From Pigoraptor vietnamica (lineage: Eukaryota > Opisthokonta > Filasterea), in assembly GCA_943704525.1 (NCBI GenBank), contig CALSCQ010001279.1, positions 1-16,198 on the forward strand: a stretch of 16,198 bases of DNA. The letters run 5' to 3'. The notes under the pieces are model-generated. The model was not told where the DNA came from. It saw only the letters and a program-made list of their open reading frames with translations, and searched no databases. Positions within the stretch are counted from its first letter, which is position 1; each line of letters starts with the position of its first letter. Below are positions 8,537 to 16,198 of this stretch, in pieces. The position numbers and the translations under genes were made by a program.

Positions 8537-11500
8537 ATGGCCGACAAGGTGAGCGACCAGTACATGGAGTCGCCCGACCGACGATCGCGGGCGCTCTTGA
8601 CTCTCACTGACGCAAACCCTGTCGATTGCAGTCGCAAGGCCCAGCGGCCGATTCGTTCACCAACCCGCAAAAGACAGGGTGGCTGACGAAACTCGGCGGG
8701 AAGGGCATGACGGCGAACTGGCGCCGGCGGTACTTTGTGCTCGAAGACAACTATTTGTTCTATTACAAAGGGAAGACGGTGGGTTGTGGCCGGCAGTTGC
8801 TGTGTGCGTTGTGCGTGTGTTGTGCGTGTCCTGTGCGCGTGCGCGCGCAAGTGCAAGTGTAAGATCGTGTTGCATGTGCACGTGCATGTGCGAGAGCGTG
8901 CGCGTCTGGAGTGTGCGTGTGCGTGTGCATATGAATGGATGTGCGTGTGCGTGCGCGTGCGTGTGGGTCTCAATCGTGCCTGATCGCAGGACAAGGAGCC
9001 CATGGGCATTGTGTGCCTCGACAACTACAACACGTGCGAGCGTGCGCCACCGGCAGAGTGCAAGAAGAGCAAGTTCGTATCGCATTTATTGCCAATCGCT
9101 CCCCACGCAGATGCATACTTTTGTTGAAGGAAACATGACAGGCGTTGTCGCACACACTGACTCTCCGTACGACAGATCCACGATAATCATCACCAACTCG
9201 CTCGTCCCGGAGAGCGAGCGCAAACGCAACTACATTGCTTTCGCCGATTCGGAGGAAGAGTTTGAGGAGTGGGTTGCCGCGATCAGGGCCAGCCTCGAGG
9301 GCGTGCAGGTGCGTGCTGCAGTGTTTGTGTGTGTTGGGCGTCTCCAACTGGCAAGCGACGTGGGGACGTCAACTTGAGGCTCTCTTGTTGTTACACTATT
9401 TTCCAAGTCTGCAAATGTTTGAGTTTTCGGGGCTCTTTTTGCCTTCGATTGTGCCTGCGTGAGTGTGCCGCATTTTCTCTGCCTCCCTATCCCCCATCGC
9501 TACATTTTGGCGCGCGTGCCACCATCGGCAGTGAAAAACTGACAGTTGGCCCTCCCGCGCACCCGTCGCAGTCCGGACAGTTTGCCGCGAGTGGAAGCCA
9601 CGACTCTCTCGATCAGCTCGATGGGGAGGAAGACGGCCACCACAAGAAGGATGCAAAGTGGGCGCCGATACCCTGTTTGTGGACTCTAGTCGCTGCATGT
9701 ACTGCCACTTTGTTATGGGACATGCTATGGCACGCGTACGGGAATGGCCCTGTGTGCACATTCGTGTACATCGGCGTCGATTGTGTGAGCACTTTTAATT
9801 GATTTTTGGCGTACCAAACTCAACGCGTCAGGGACTCGCATAAGGAGGTGAAAGAACCGAAGGACTCGCATAAGGAGACAAAGAAGGAGGTAAAGGACGC
9901 CCACAAGGAGCCGAAAGAGGCGAAGGGTACGCACAAGGAACCTAAAGAGGCCAAGGACGCGCACAAGGAGCCTAAAGAGGCGAAGGACGCGCACAAGGAA
10001 CCTAAAGAGGCGAAGGGGGACAGCAAGGACCACGACCAGCGCCACGCGGCTGCGGCGGCTGGCATTGCGGCGTCGCTCGGCGGCGCAAAGCCGGCGCTCT
10101 CGAAGCGCGCTTCCGAGGACTCGCTGAAATCGGATGGAAAGGAGAAGGAGGCGAAAGAGACGTGGGGGTCGAAGGACGCACCGAAGGAGCACCACGCCAA
10201 GCAGCTCCCGGCAGTTCCCGCGCAAAAGGCTGCGGAGCCGGCGGAGGAAAAGCGCTCGACGAAGGAGAAGGAGGCGCTGACGAAGAGCGCGAGCACCGAT
10301 TCGCTTGGGCACGTGACGTTGTCGAGGCCACAGGTGCGGTGTCGCGCGAGCTGTTTCTGTCCCCCGTCGGGAGTGGCCGAGTGGTTGTTTATTGTGCAGT
10401 ATCACGTCATTCTTCAGTGTTGTCGGTTGTTACGTTTGTCGGAGTCTCTCGCCCTTCAGAACATCCAACTGCGTGTCGTGAAGTGCAAGTATGTGCACGC
10501 CCATTTCGGTAACGTGGGGTGGGTCTCCAGGTTAAGGGACGGCGGTTGCCGACGCGTAAGAAGTACGTAGCCTTTGACGAAGACGAGAACGACGACGACG
10601 AGGAGGGCGAGAAGAAGGAGGTGCGCTCAGAGTCAGGCGCCGCGCCATGTTATGGTTTCAACTTTGAATGCCCGTTTAATTTCTTCCTTTGGGACGCAGA
10701 CGCCTTCCAAGCATAAGAGTGTCACGGCGGCGCCCGCGCCCTCACCCGCACCCGCGCCTTCGCCGGCTGCGCCCTCCAAGTCGGAGAAGCAGGATAAGGC
10801 AGCCGAGGAAACGCCGCCCGCGCCGCGCCGGCAAGAGTCCCTCGAAACGCGCAAGCCGCCAACGCCGACACCGTACGCGAAGACCAAGGAGACGGCCCCT
10901 TCCGCCGCGGACGAAGCGAAGGACAAGCCGAAGGAGAAGAAGGAGGAGGACAAGGAGGAGAAGAAAGAGGAAAAGAAGGAGGAGAAGAAAGAGGAAAAGA
11001 AGGAGGAAAAGAGGGAAGACAAGCCTAAGGACACCTCCCGACCCTCGAGCGCCGCCGCACAGCCGTCCGATTCGAAAAATGAGGGCGAGCTGACCAAGGC
11101 TAAGCTGGACGAAGGGTGCGTTGCGCGAGATGATTGCTTGCGCATGTGTCGGTTCAATCGGCGCATATCGGTACTGTGTGTGGGTGCCAAGCGTAATGTG
11201 AGCGATGTTGTCGTCTGCTTGTCATCGGTTGACGCGCCGCTGTGGTGCGCTTGCGCAGATGGGCGGAGCTGGAGAAGGCGAAAAAGGAGCTTGCAGAGCG
11301 GCGAAAGGAGCTCGAACGCCGCGAGGCCGAAGTGGAGAAGGCAAAGTGGGTTGCTTGTGCAAAGTTTCGACGCGTGCACGTGAGGGTTCAAACGAGAACA
11401 GTTTTGCACACACGGGTGTGGTGGAAGTGTGTTCCGAAGGTGCAAGCGTGTCTGGAGTAGAAAGAGTAAGGAGTGGGATGTGAAATGGTGTTTCTAAAGA

Positions 11501-11623
11501 AGTGTTGCGTGGCGCAGGGCACAAGCGGCGGAATTGCTTGCCGAGGCAGAGAAGGACCGGGCCAAGGCCAAGGAATTGCTTCGCGCCGCACACGAGGCGA
11601 AAGCGGCAGCGACAAAGGGCTAG
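8537..11623 (+). CDS. PH-domain protein with Lys/Glu-rich repeats and C-terminal coiled coil
   Basis: Ten exons: 8537-8548, 8632-8778, 8990-9072, 9176-9308, 9572-9657, 9832-10333, 10531-10620, 10700-11115, 11259-11345, 11518-11623. They join in frame to 553 aa ending in TAG. Residues 19-121 form a pleckstrin-homology domain: TGWLTKLGGKG, then NWRRRYFVLEDNYLFYYKGK (33-52), then RNYIAFADSEEEFEEWVAAI (98-117) with the invariant helix Trp113. The W-R-R-R-Y-F segment fits the basic [K/R]-X-R pattern of phosphoinositide-binding PH domains, so membrane recruitment is likely but unproven. The rest is low complexity: 10-residue DAHKEPKEAK repeats (155-215), an acidic patch DEDENDDDEEGE, an Ala/Pro-rich linker, a KEEK array, and a predicted coiled coil (about 491-550, starting WAELEKAKKELAERRKELER). 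I know no orthologue with this architecture. Exon 3 could instead end at 9076 with an exon starting at 9111, adding a loop to the PH fold through a 34-nt intron; I prefer the 103-nt intron. Confidence 0.85.
8779..8989 (+). repeat. GT-rich, low-complexity intron 2 of the PH-domain gene
   Basis: Irregular GTGTGCGTG-type sequence with GCGCGC patches fills most of this intron between the GTGGGT donor and the CGCAG acceptor. Although the gene is on the opposite strand to the acyltransferase, the sense strand is again TG/GT-rich. Confidence 0.8.
9833..10015 (+). repeat. 30-bp coding minisatellite (DAHKEPKEAK repeats)
   Basis: Six units begin at 9833, 9863, 9896, 9926, 9956 and 9986. The last four encode (D/G)(A/T)HKEPKEAK and are nearly identical at DNA level. 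The first two are diverged (DSHKEVKEPK, DSHKETKKEVK). Near-identity at the 3' end suggests recent expansion. The encoded segment is highly charged and probably helical or disordered. Confidence 0.9.
10926..11020 (+). repeat. Purine-only coding repeat (KEEK array)
   Basis: 12-nt purine units (GAGGAGAAGAAA type) encode repeated KEEK. The sense strand is almost exclusively A and G over about 90 bp, so the DNA is a homopurine-homopyrimidine tract. Confidence 0.85.
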
Positions 11624-11834
11624 TGTGTGACACGGACATTGAAATACAGTCTGAAAGCGATCGGCGCACAGCAAGGGTGAATGAGCGGGAGAGAGTGTGT
11701 GAAAGAAGACGTGTTGCCAACCGCAGCACGAAACTGTGAACACACTTGAATTGGGGTAGTATGAAGTAAAAGAAAAAACACGAGGGACCTTAAGATACAG
11801 TTGAGTTAATTTCGCAGAGCGCCTCACAGGCGCC
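11624..11834. other. Convergent intergenic region (shared 3' ends)
   Basis: Only 211 bp separate the TAG of the PH-domain gene from the TGA of the KRTCAP2 homologue on the other strand. No canonical AATAAA is visible on either strand, so cleavage signals are variant or the two 3' UTRs overlap. Confidence 0.6.
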
Positions 11835-12761
11835 TCACTTGTTCTTGCGTGCCGTGGACACTGCTGCGGGCTGTGCGTATGCCTTGGCCGAAATGCGGTT
11901 GATGAAATAAAGCGCGAGGATCGAGAAGAGGAAGCTGCGTGCGAAAGTGACATACAGCGAAGACCAGTTAGACATACAGCGAAGACAGTTAGACATACAG
12001 CGAAGACCAGTTAGATACATATAAAAAAAGTTAGATGTGTATGGGAAAAAAGTCAGTTCGTAGGTGCTATTCAGCTGAAGGTACAGAGCAGAACACGTGC
12101 GACAGTGACATACAGCGAAGACACAGTTAGATACATAAAAAGAAGTTAGATGTGTATGGAAAAACAATGTCTGAAGAGTAAAGAGCAGAACACGGATGCA
12201 AGGGAACACGCCGAAGATACTGCCACGCAATGAGAGGCAATGCAAATCCTGCGTTCATAATTCAGCCGACGAGCGCGGAGAGGAGAGCACTGGACGAAGA
12301 GGGGCGCAAACACACGGCGCACAAGGGGCCGCATGACACCCTGCGCAATGGAGAGCGAAGACCCACCACGTCGTCACGGACACGCGGTGGACGGTGGCAG
12401 CGCCAGCCATCGCGACAAATAGAGCGAGCCCGACTGGGAACGGAACGGCACTCAGCACGACGGATAATTGTCTCAACACACAGAGAATGCGCGCGGTGCA
12501 CTCGCATGACATCCACAGCACATTCGGCGCACTCTCCGAGACAACCACCCGCGCACACCTTCAATCCACTTGCTCTGGAAGTTCGACTCGAACATAACCT
12601 GCTCAAGATTGCTAATGGCCTATTGCAAAGGTCAAGGGGTGCAACCAAGGGGATGAAAGCACACACACACACACACACACACGCGCACGCAGGCACGCAC
12701 ACACGCACGCACGCACGCAGGCACGCACGCACGCACACACGCAGGCACGCACGCAGGCACG

Positions 12762-12806
<45 letters not shown>

Positions 12807-12827
12807 GCGCACGCAGGCACGCACACA

Positions 12828-12859
<32 letters not shown>

Positions 12860-12923
12860 CACACGCAGGCACGCACGCAGGCACGCGCGCGCGCGCACAC
12901 GCAGGCACGCACGCAGGCACGCG

Positions 12924-13022
<99 letters not shown>

Positions 13023-13366
13023 CATGGGGCACACAAAGTCGCGGACTAACAATGGGATACGGTGAGGGCAAACACGAAGAGCCACGAGCTCGCAAATCCG
13101 CCGAGGATGTGCAGCTTCTCGGACGACGCGAGGCGGTCCTTGTACATCTGCAGGCCCGCGAAGGTCAGGAGGAGAAAGACCGACGAGAGAACGAGCGACG
13201 TCGCCGCAGACGTGTTGGCCGCTGCGAGTAAGTGCGGATTGAGAAGAACATTACGGTGTGGACGACGAAGTCAACGTCGCAAGGTGAGATTCAGTTTGGG
13301 TTTGTAATGACAGGGCAGGAAGATGACCACAAAAGCGCACATGAAGTCCATTATGAACTCACCCAT
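11835..13366 (-). CDS. KRTCAP2: KRTCAP2/KCP2, oligosaccharyltransferase subunit
   Basis: Five exons: 13366-13363, 13221-13061, 12619-12559, 12433-12367, 11934-11835. They join to 130 aa (human about 136). Sequence agrees with human KRTCAP2 throughout: [20 protein letters not shown] against [30 protein letters not shown] against [30 protein letters not shown] against [20 protein letters not shown], with identical spacing from the exon 3/4 junction to HRV. Four hydrophobic segments lie at about 11-28, 40-57, 76-90 and 98-113, with a Lys-ending tail. The protein is a small multi-pass ER membrane subunit of the STT3A-type OST complex that N-glycosylates proteins. Exon 1 contributes only ATG plus one G; the GTGAGT donor and phase fit give MAANTS. 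The VTT-C-F codon is split by intron 4 and restores the conserved Cys98. Introns 2 and 4 (441 and 432 nt) are enlarged by repeats. Confidence 0.95.
11939..12200. repeat. Nested tandem repeats in KRTCAP2 intron 4
   Basis: The 14-mer CATACAGCGAAGAC occurs at 11951, 11973, 11994 and 12109. The first three are spaced 21-22 bp apart. A larger diverged duplication includes GTGCGAAAGTGACATAC (11939) and GTGCGACAGTGACATAC (12097), each followed by AGTTAGATACATA and GTTAGATGTGTATGG. GAGCAGAACACG also recurs (about 12087 and 12183). All lie inside intron 11935-12366. Confidence 0.85.
12659..13017. repeat. 359-bp compound CA/CGCA/CG microsatellite in KRTCAP2 intron 2
   Basis: Pure (CA)n blocks alternate with ACGC/AGGC tetranucleotide blocks and (CG)n runs. 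A higher-order unit of about 120 bp (starting near 12680 and 12802) is duplicated. The tract is alternating purine-pyrimidine over most of its length. In the gene's sense strand it is TG-rich and begins about 45 nt after the donor of intron 2 (12620-13060). Confidence 0.95.
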
Positions 13367-13775
13367 TTTCTCAAATACTGTGCACACGCACGCACGCACG
13401 CACTGCAAGCAAGTTTCAACACACTCTAAGGGCGTTGAAAGTTGAGCCGTTGTCGTTTGCAGGCACACATGGTTTCGCAGCTGATCGGAACATCGTCGTA
13501 AAACGGACCACTATTTCCGATGAATCGTAAAAACGACCCTCAATCAACACAACAGTCCACATTACTGCGAAAAACGTGGCATCGAGAGAGGAGACAGAAA
13601 CTCCACACTGCGCGCAGCACGTGCTCGTCCCCACGCAGTTCCTTCCCGTTCGTTCGCTTGGAGTTGTAAGTTGCTAAGGAGACTCTCGATTGAGAGGAAC
13701 GCACTCACTCGCGGCCATTCGCCGCTTGCGAGTTCACTCACTTAATCGAAAAGCACTGCGTGCGTCTCTTCGAAA
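13367..13775. promoter_or_regulatory. Divergent promoter region between KRTCAP2 and HS1BP3-like genes
   Basis: These 409 bp between the two start codons must hold both promoters and 5' UTRs. A small imperfect inverted repeat (ACTCGCGGC ... GCCGCTTGCGAGT) lies about 40-65 bp upstream of the HS1BP3-like ATG. No TATA box is evident. Confidence 0.6.
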
Positions 13776-15531
13776 ATGAAGCGGTCGGGGTGAGTGGCGC
13801 ATTTGTCTTGGGGTAATGTGAAGGACTTTGTACTTGCCGGTGGTGCGATGCGGTTTTCGATTGCTGTGTCACGTGCTATTCTGCGACTCGGTGTGAACCC
13901 TATTTATTCAGCGACTCCGTGCTCATTGTGCGTTTTGTGTCCATGTGTTGCGAAGGAGTCTCACCGCCAAGACGGTGAAGAACAAGACGGGTGTGGACAT
14001 GTTCGTGCCGTCGTCGCGTCAGGTCCCGGCGAGCATTACGGAGCCCCTGGGCCATGCAGAGTATACGATTGGCGTGCGAGCGACGGCGCCGCAGTACAAG
14101 CCCATCGGAACGCCCGAGGATGAAATCTACGAGTTTATGGTGACGCGGCGGTACAGCGAGTTTGAGACGTTCTACTTGAGCCTCCAGGAGGAATTTCCCG
14201 GCGACACGTTCCCACTGTTGCCGGCGAAGAACATGATCGTCACCGAGAGCGTTATCGACACGCGGCGCACGGCGTTCGAGACGCTCATGAAGTTTATCGC
14301 GAGGGACCCGAGGTACTGCGCGTGCACGGCCGTTCTCGACTTTCTCAGCATCCCGATGAGCCAGCGCTTTGTCAAGATAACGCGCAAGAAGAACGACATC
14401 CCCTCGGGCGATGTGCTGCGGCGGGAGAAGGGAATGTTCGAGGACGAGGCGTTTGAGGGCAACACCATCCACGAAGACGAGACGCCTGAAGAGTTTGCCG
14501 AGCGAATGGCGCGGCTAAAGGCGGCGGAAGAGGCTGCGCTTGCGTCGAAGACAAAGGCGAAGGCGGTCGCCAAAACGGCTCCGCGCTCGATATTTGCCGA
14601 CCCTGACGAGGACCCACTGTACAACGCCGAGGAAGATCCCTTCACGAAAATCGCGGGGAAGCCGAAGGGCAAGGCGGCGAAGCAGGCCGAGCAGCAGCCT
14701 CAGCAAGCGGCGGAGCCCGCGGCGGAGGTGCCGGCGAAGCGCGCCGTCGCCGAGCAGAAGCAGCAGCAGACGGCCAAGACGAAGGCGTTCCTCTTTGGCG
14801 ATGCCGACGACGACGCGGACGCAGCGCAGCTGTTTGGGGGGAAGAAGGGATCCGCCGCTGCATCGCCCGCGCCGACACCCGCGCCAGCAGCCGCACCCGC
14901 ACCCGCGCCCGCGCCAACCCCGGCTAATCCCGTGCAGGACGCCCCGGCGCCGCGTGCGCAACCGAAAGCGCGGGAGCCCGAACCCGCGCCCAAGGAAGAG
15001 GCTGCCGTCACGCCGAAGTCGCAGCCGCAGCGGCAGCAGGAGCGCTCGCCCTCGGTGTCGGGGAAGAAGGTACAGCTGTTTGCAGCGGTCGATCTCGAAG
15101 ACGACGAGGAGGCGTATCGGAGGAAGGGACTCGACGGGCTTTACGTCCCCGCGAATGCCGTCGTGTACGGCAACATGGCCAAGGAGATTACGCGCGACGC
15201 CGCCACGGAAGACGCCCTCATGCGCATTGAGGACGACTTGTCGCGGTTCGACGTGAGCGCCGCGCGGAAACCGGCCAAGAAGAGCGGAGGGGAGGCGACG
15301 GTTGATGACGACCTTTTCGGCATGGTGGGCGGCGCAAAGCCCAAGGCGAAGGCTGTGTCGTCGTCCGCGGCCACTGCAAAGTTGGACGACGATTTGTTTG
15401 CGATTGCCGCGCCGTCGTCGAATGCATCGGCCCAGTCAGCTGTCGACCCGTCGTCGCTCGGCGCGGACGATATCTCTGCGTATATTGCGCAAAACGCCGC
15501 CGCGAACGCCAAGGTGGACTTGTTTTCGTGA
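13776..15531 (+). CDS. HS1BP3: HS1BP3-like PX-domain protein
   Basis: Two exons, 13776-13789 and 13956-15531, give 529 aa; intron 13790-13955 has donor GTGAGT. A PX domain spans about 38-136: GHAEYTIGVRA, the phosphoinositide-contacting RRYSEFETFY (69-78), FPLLPAK (90-96), DTRRTAFETLMKF and VLDFLS. The pre-domain NKTGVDMFVP matches human HS1BP3 NAHTGLDLTVP, MRIEDDLSRF matches its VEEDLDQIL, and the C-terminus ADDISAYIAQNAA...DLFS matches its MDILQYIQDH...SLF. Between them lies a long disordered region rich in Lys, Ala and Pro, with repeated DLF/LF motifs (DDDLFGM, DDDLFAI, VDLFS) and EDPF. Mammalian HS1BP3 binds phosphatidic acid or phosphoinositides and dampens autophagy; a membrane-trafficking adaptor role here is inferred. 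The spliced start MKRSG was chosen because no in-frame ATG lies 5' of the PX domain in exon 2 and ATG 13776 is followed by a strong donor. Confidence 0.92.
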
Positions 15532-16198
15532 GGGTGCAGAATGAACGCGGCCTATGGCTGTGTCAGTTGGCTAATCTGGCTGCTTTTTGGTAATATTTCG
15601 TTTTTATTTTTCTGTCTTCCTTTGGAGCAGTTTGGAGCGCTCTTCCGTTTCGTGCGATACTCTCCTCTCCAGCTGTCGTTTTCTCTCGTCAAAAGTTAAA
15701 AGGGAAGACAAGAGACGCAACACGAAGAATGTGACACGGTGATGACGATGTGCTTGGGAGTCGCCCAAAGAGCCAGACAGCGCGTGCCACGTTCCCCGTT
15801 CTCGTGACGCTGCGTTTACAGTGACGTCCAATTGACTACGTTGATCCCACGGAATTTTTGTCAAGTAGAAAATTTTTATGTTCCGATTTCGAAATTTATG
15901 ATGAACAAAAATTATTTTCGTGATGTGAAAATTATTTTCGTTGTCTGACAAAATTTCGAACAAGTGAGCAGAAATTTACAACGGATGAATTCTCCGATCG
16001 TAGGTATGTTTTTTGTACTATGTTGAAAGTCAAGTAATCTGACGCCGTTACATTTTTTTCGACATGGGGTGAATGAATAGTGCCAAATAAAACCCGGATT
16101 GGTCCCTTAAAACGGGATTTTTGACACTTTACTCCATACACCAAAGTAACATGTTTACGACATTCACCGCCGCCGCACACTGAAGACAACGCACACCA
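15532..16198. other. AT-rich 3' flank of the HS1BP3-like gene
   Basis: No convincing gene in these 667 bp. Composition turns AT-rich after about 15840. The 13-mer AAAATTATTTTCG occurs at 15908 and 15928 (20-bp period), next to palindromic AATTTCGAAATT-like sequence at about 15887. A plus-strand AATAAA lies at 16086-16091 and could serve the HS1BP3-like transcript if its 3' UTR is about 550 nt. An 85-codon minus-strand open frame at 15932-16189 resembles no family I know. Confidence 0.5.

Noticed and set aside
9111-9175. Alternative PH-gene exon beginning MHTFVEGNMTG
   Set aside because: It keeps frame but needs a 34-nt intron, far shorter than all other introns in the well-supported genes; kept only as an alternative.
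9820-10405. Antisense open frames opposite the Lys/Glu repeats
   Set aside because: They arise because the sense strand is purine-rich and lacks antisense stops; the PH-gene exon reading has splice and frame support.
10633-11445. 270-codon minus-strand frame rich in Phe and Ser
   Set aside because: It is the complement of the KEEK-coding purine tract and crosses exon/intron boundaries of the PH gene.
12230-13231. Frames of 277-333 codons over the KRTCAP2 region
   Set aside because: Mostly CA-repeat translation; the KRTCAP2 exons on the minus strand explain the conserved parts.
14515-15512. Several 80-240 codon frames overlapping the HS1BP3-like exon
   Set aside because: Arg- or Ala-rich shadows of a GC-rich coding exon whose own frame matches HS1BP3 from end to end.
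15932-16189. 85-codon minus-strand frame at the right edge
   Set aside because: Unrecognised, in AT-rich repeat-bearing DNA, with no splice or homology support.
1-16198. Functional operon-like cluster of ER and lipid genes
   Set aside because: Genes are on both strands with separate promoters; co-location of endomembrane genes may be chance in a compact genome.

Overview
The window is nuclear DNA from a unicellular eukaryote. Five protein genes are split by 31 introns I could place (about 79-440 nt each). The coding DNA is GC-rich, and introns and spacers carry long CA/TG microsatellites. HS1BP3 and SCAPER homologues beside a fungal-type GPT2/SCT1 acyltransferase suggest an opisthokont or close relative such as a choanoflagellate, filasterean or apusomonad-like protist. 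That placement is inference and I cannot name the species. No bacterial, viral, rRNA, tRNA, transposon or CRISPR feature is supportable. || Layout: (1) 65-2217, minus strand: 5' half of a SCAPER homologue, five exons, running off the left edge. (2) 2218-3996: spacer with a promoter-proximal inverted repeat, a possible small ORF and an unrecognised 221-codon ORF at 2921-3586 that is mirrored by a phase-matched open frame on the other strand. (3) 3997-7697, minus: a complete 13-exon ER glycerol-3-phosphate/DHAP acyltransferase of the yeast Gpt2/Sct1 type. (4) 7698-8536: divergent promoter region with a (CA)n tract. (5) 8537-11623, plus: a 10-exon PH-domain protein with Lys/Glu-rich repeats and a C-terminal coiled coil; no known orthologue recognised. 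(6) 11835-13366, minus: a complete KRTCAP2/KCP2 (oligosaccharyltransferase subunit) in five exons, with a 359-bp repeat in intron 2. (7) 13776-15531, plus: a complete HS1BP3-like PX-domain protein in two exons. (8) 15532-16198: AT-rich flank without a recognisable gene. || Gene order is compact: a divergent pair (acyltransferase/PH gene), a convergent pair (PH gene/KRTCAP2, 211 bp between stops) and a second divergent pair (KRTCAP2/HS1BP3, 409 bp between starts). Several products belong to the endomembrane system: an ER-associated SCAPER, an ER acyltransferase that starts phosphatidic-acid synthesis, an ER OST subunit and two lipid-binding-domain proteins. Eukaryotic neighbourhood alone is weak evidence that they act together. 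|| The most notable points are at the RNA-processing level. The 5' splice sites favour GTGCGT and GTGGGT over GTAAGT/GTGAGT. All large intronic dinucleotide tracts are TG-rich on the transcribed sense strand. There is a GC-AG intron, a frame-neutral 129-nt intron inside a membrane region, tandem AAGGAG acceptors, and three genes whose first coding exon is only 4-14 nt. All gene models come from reading splice sites, frame continuity and remembered family sequences; no alignment or transcript data were available.
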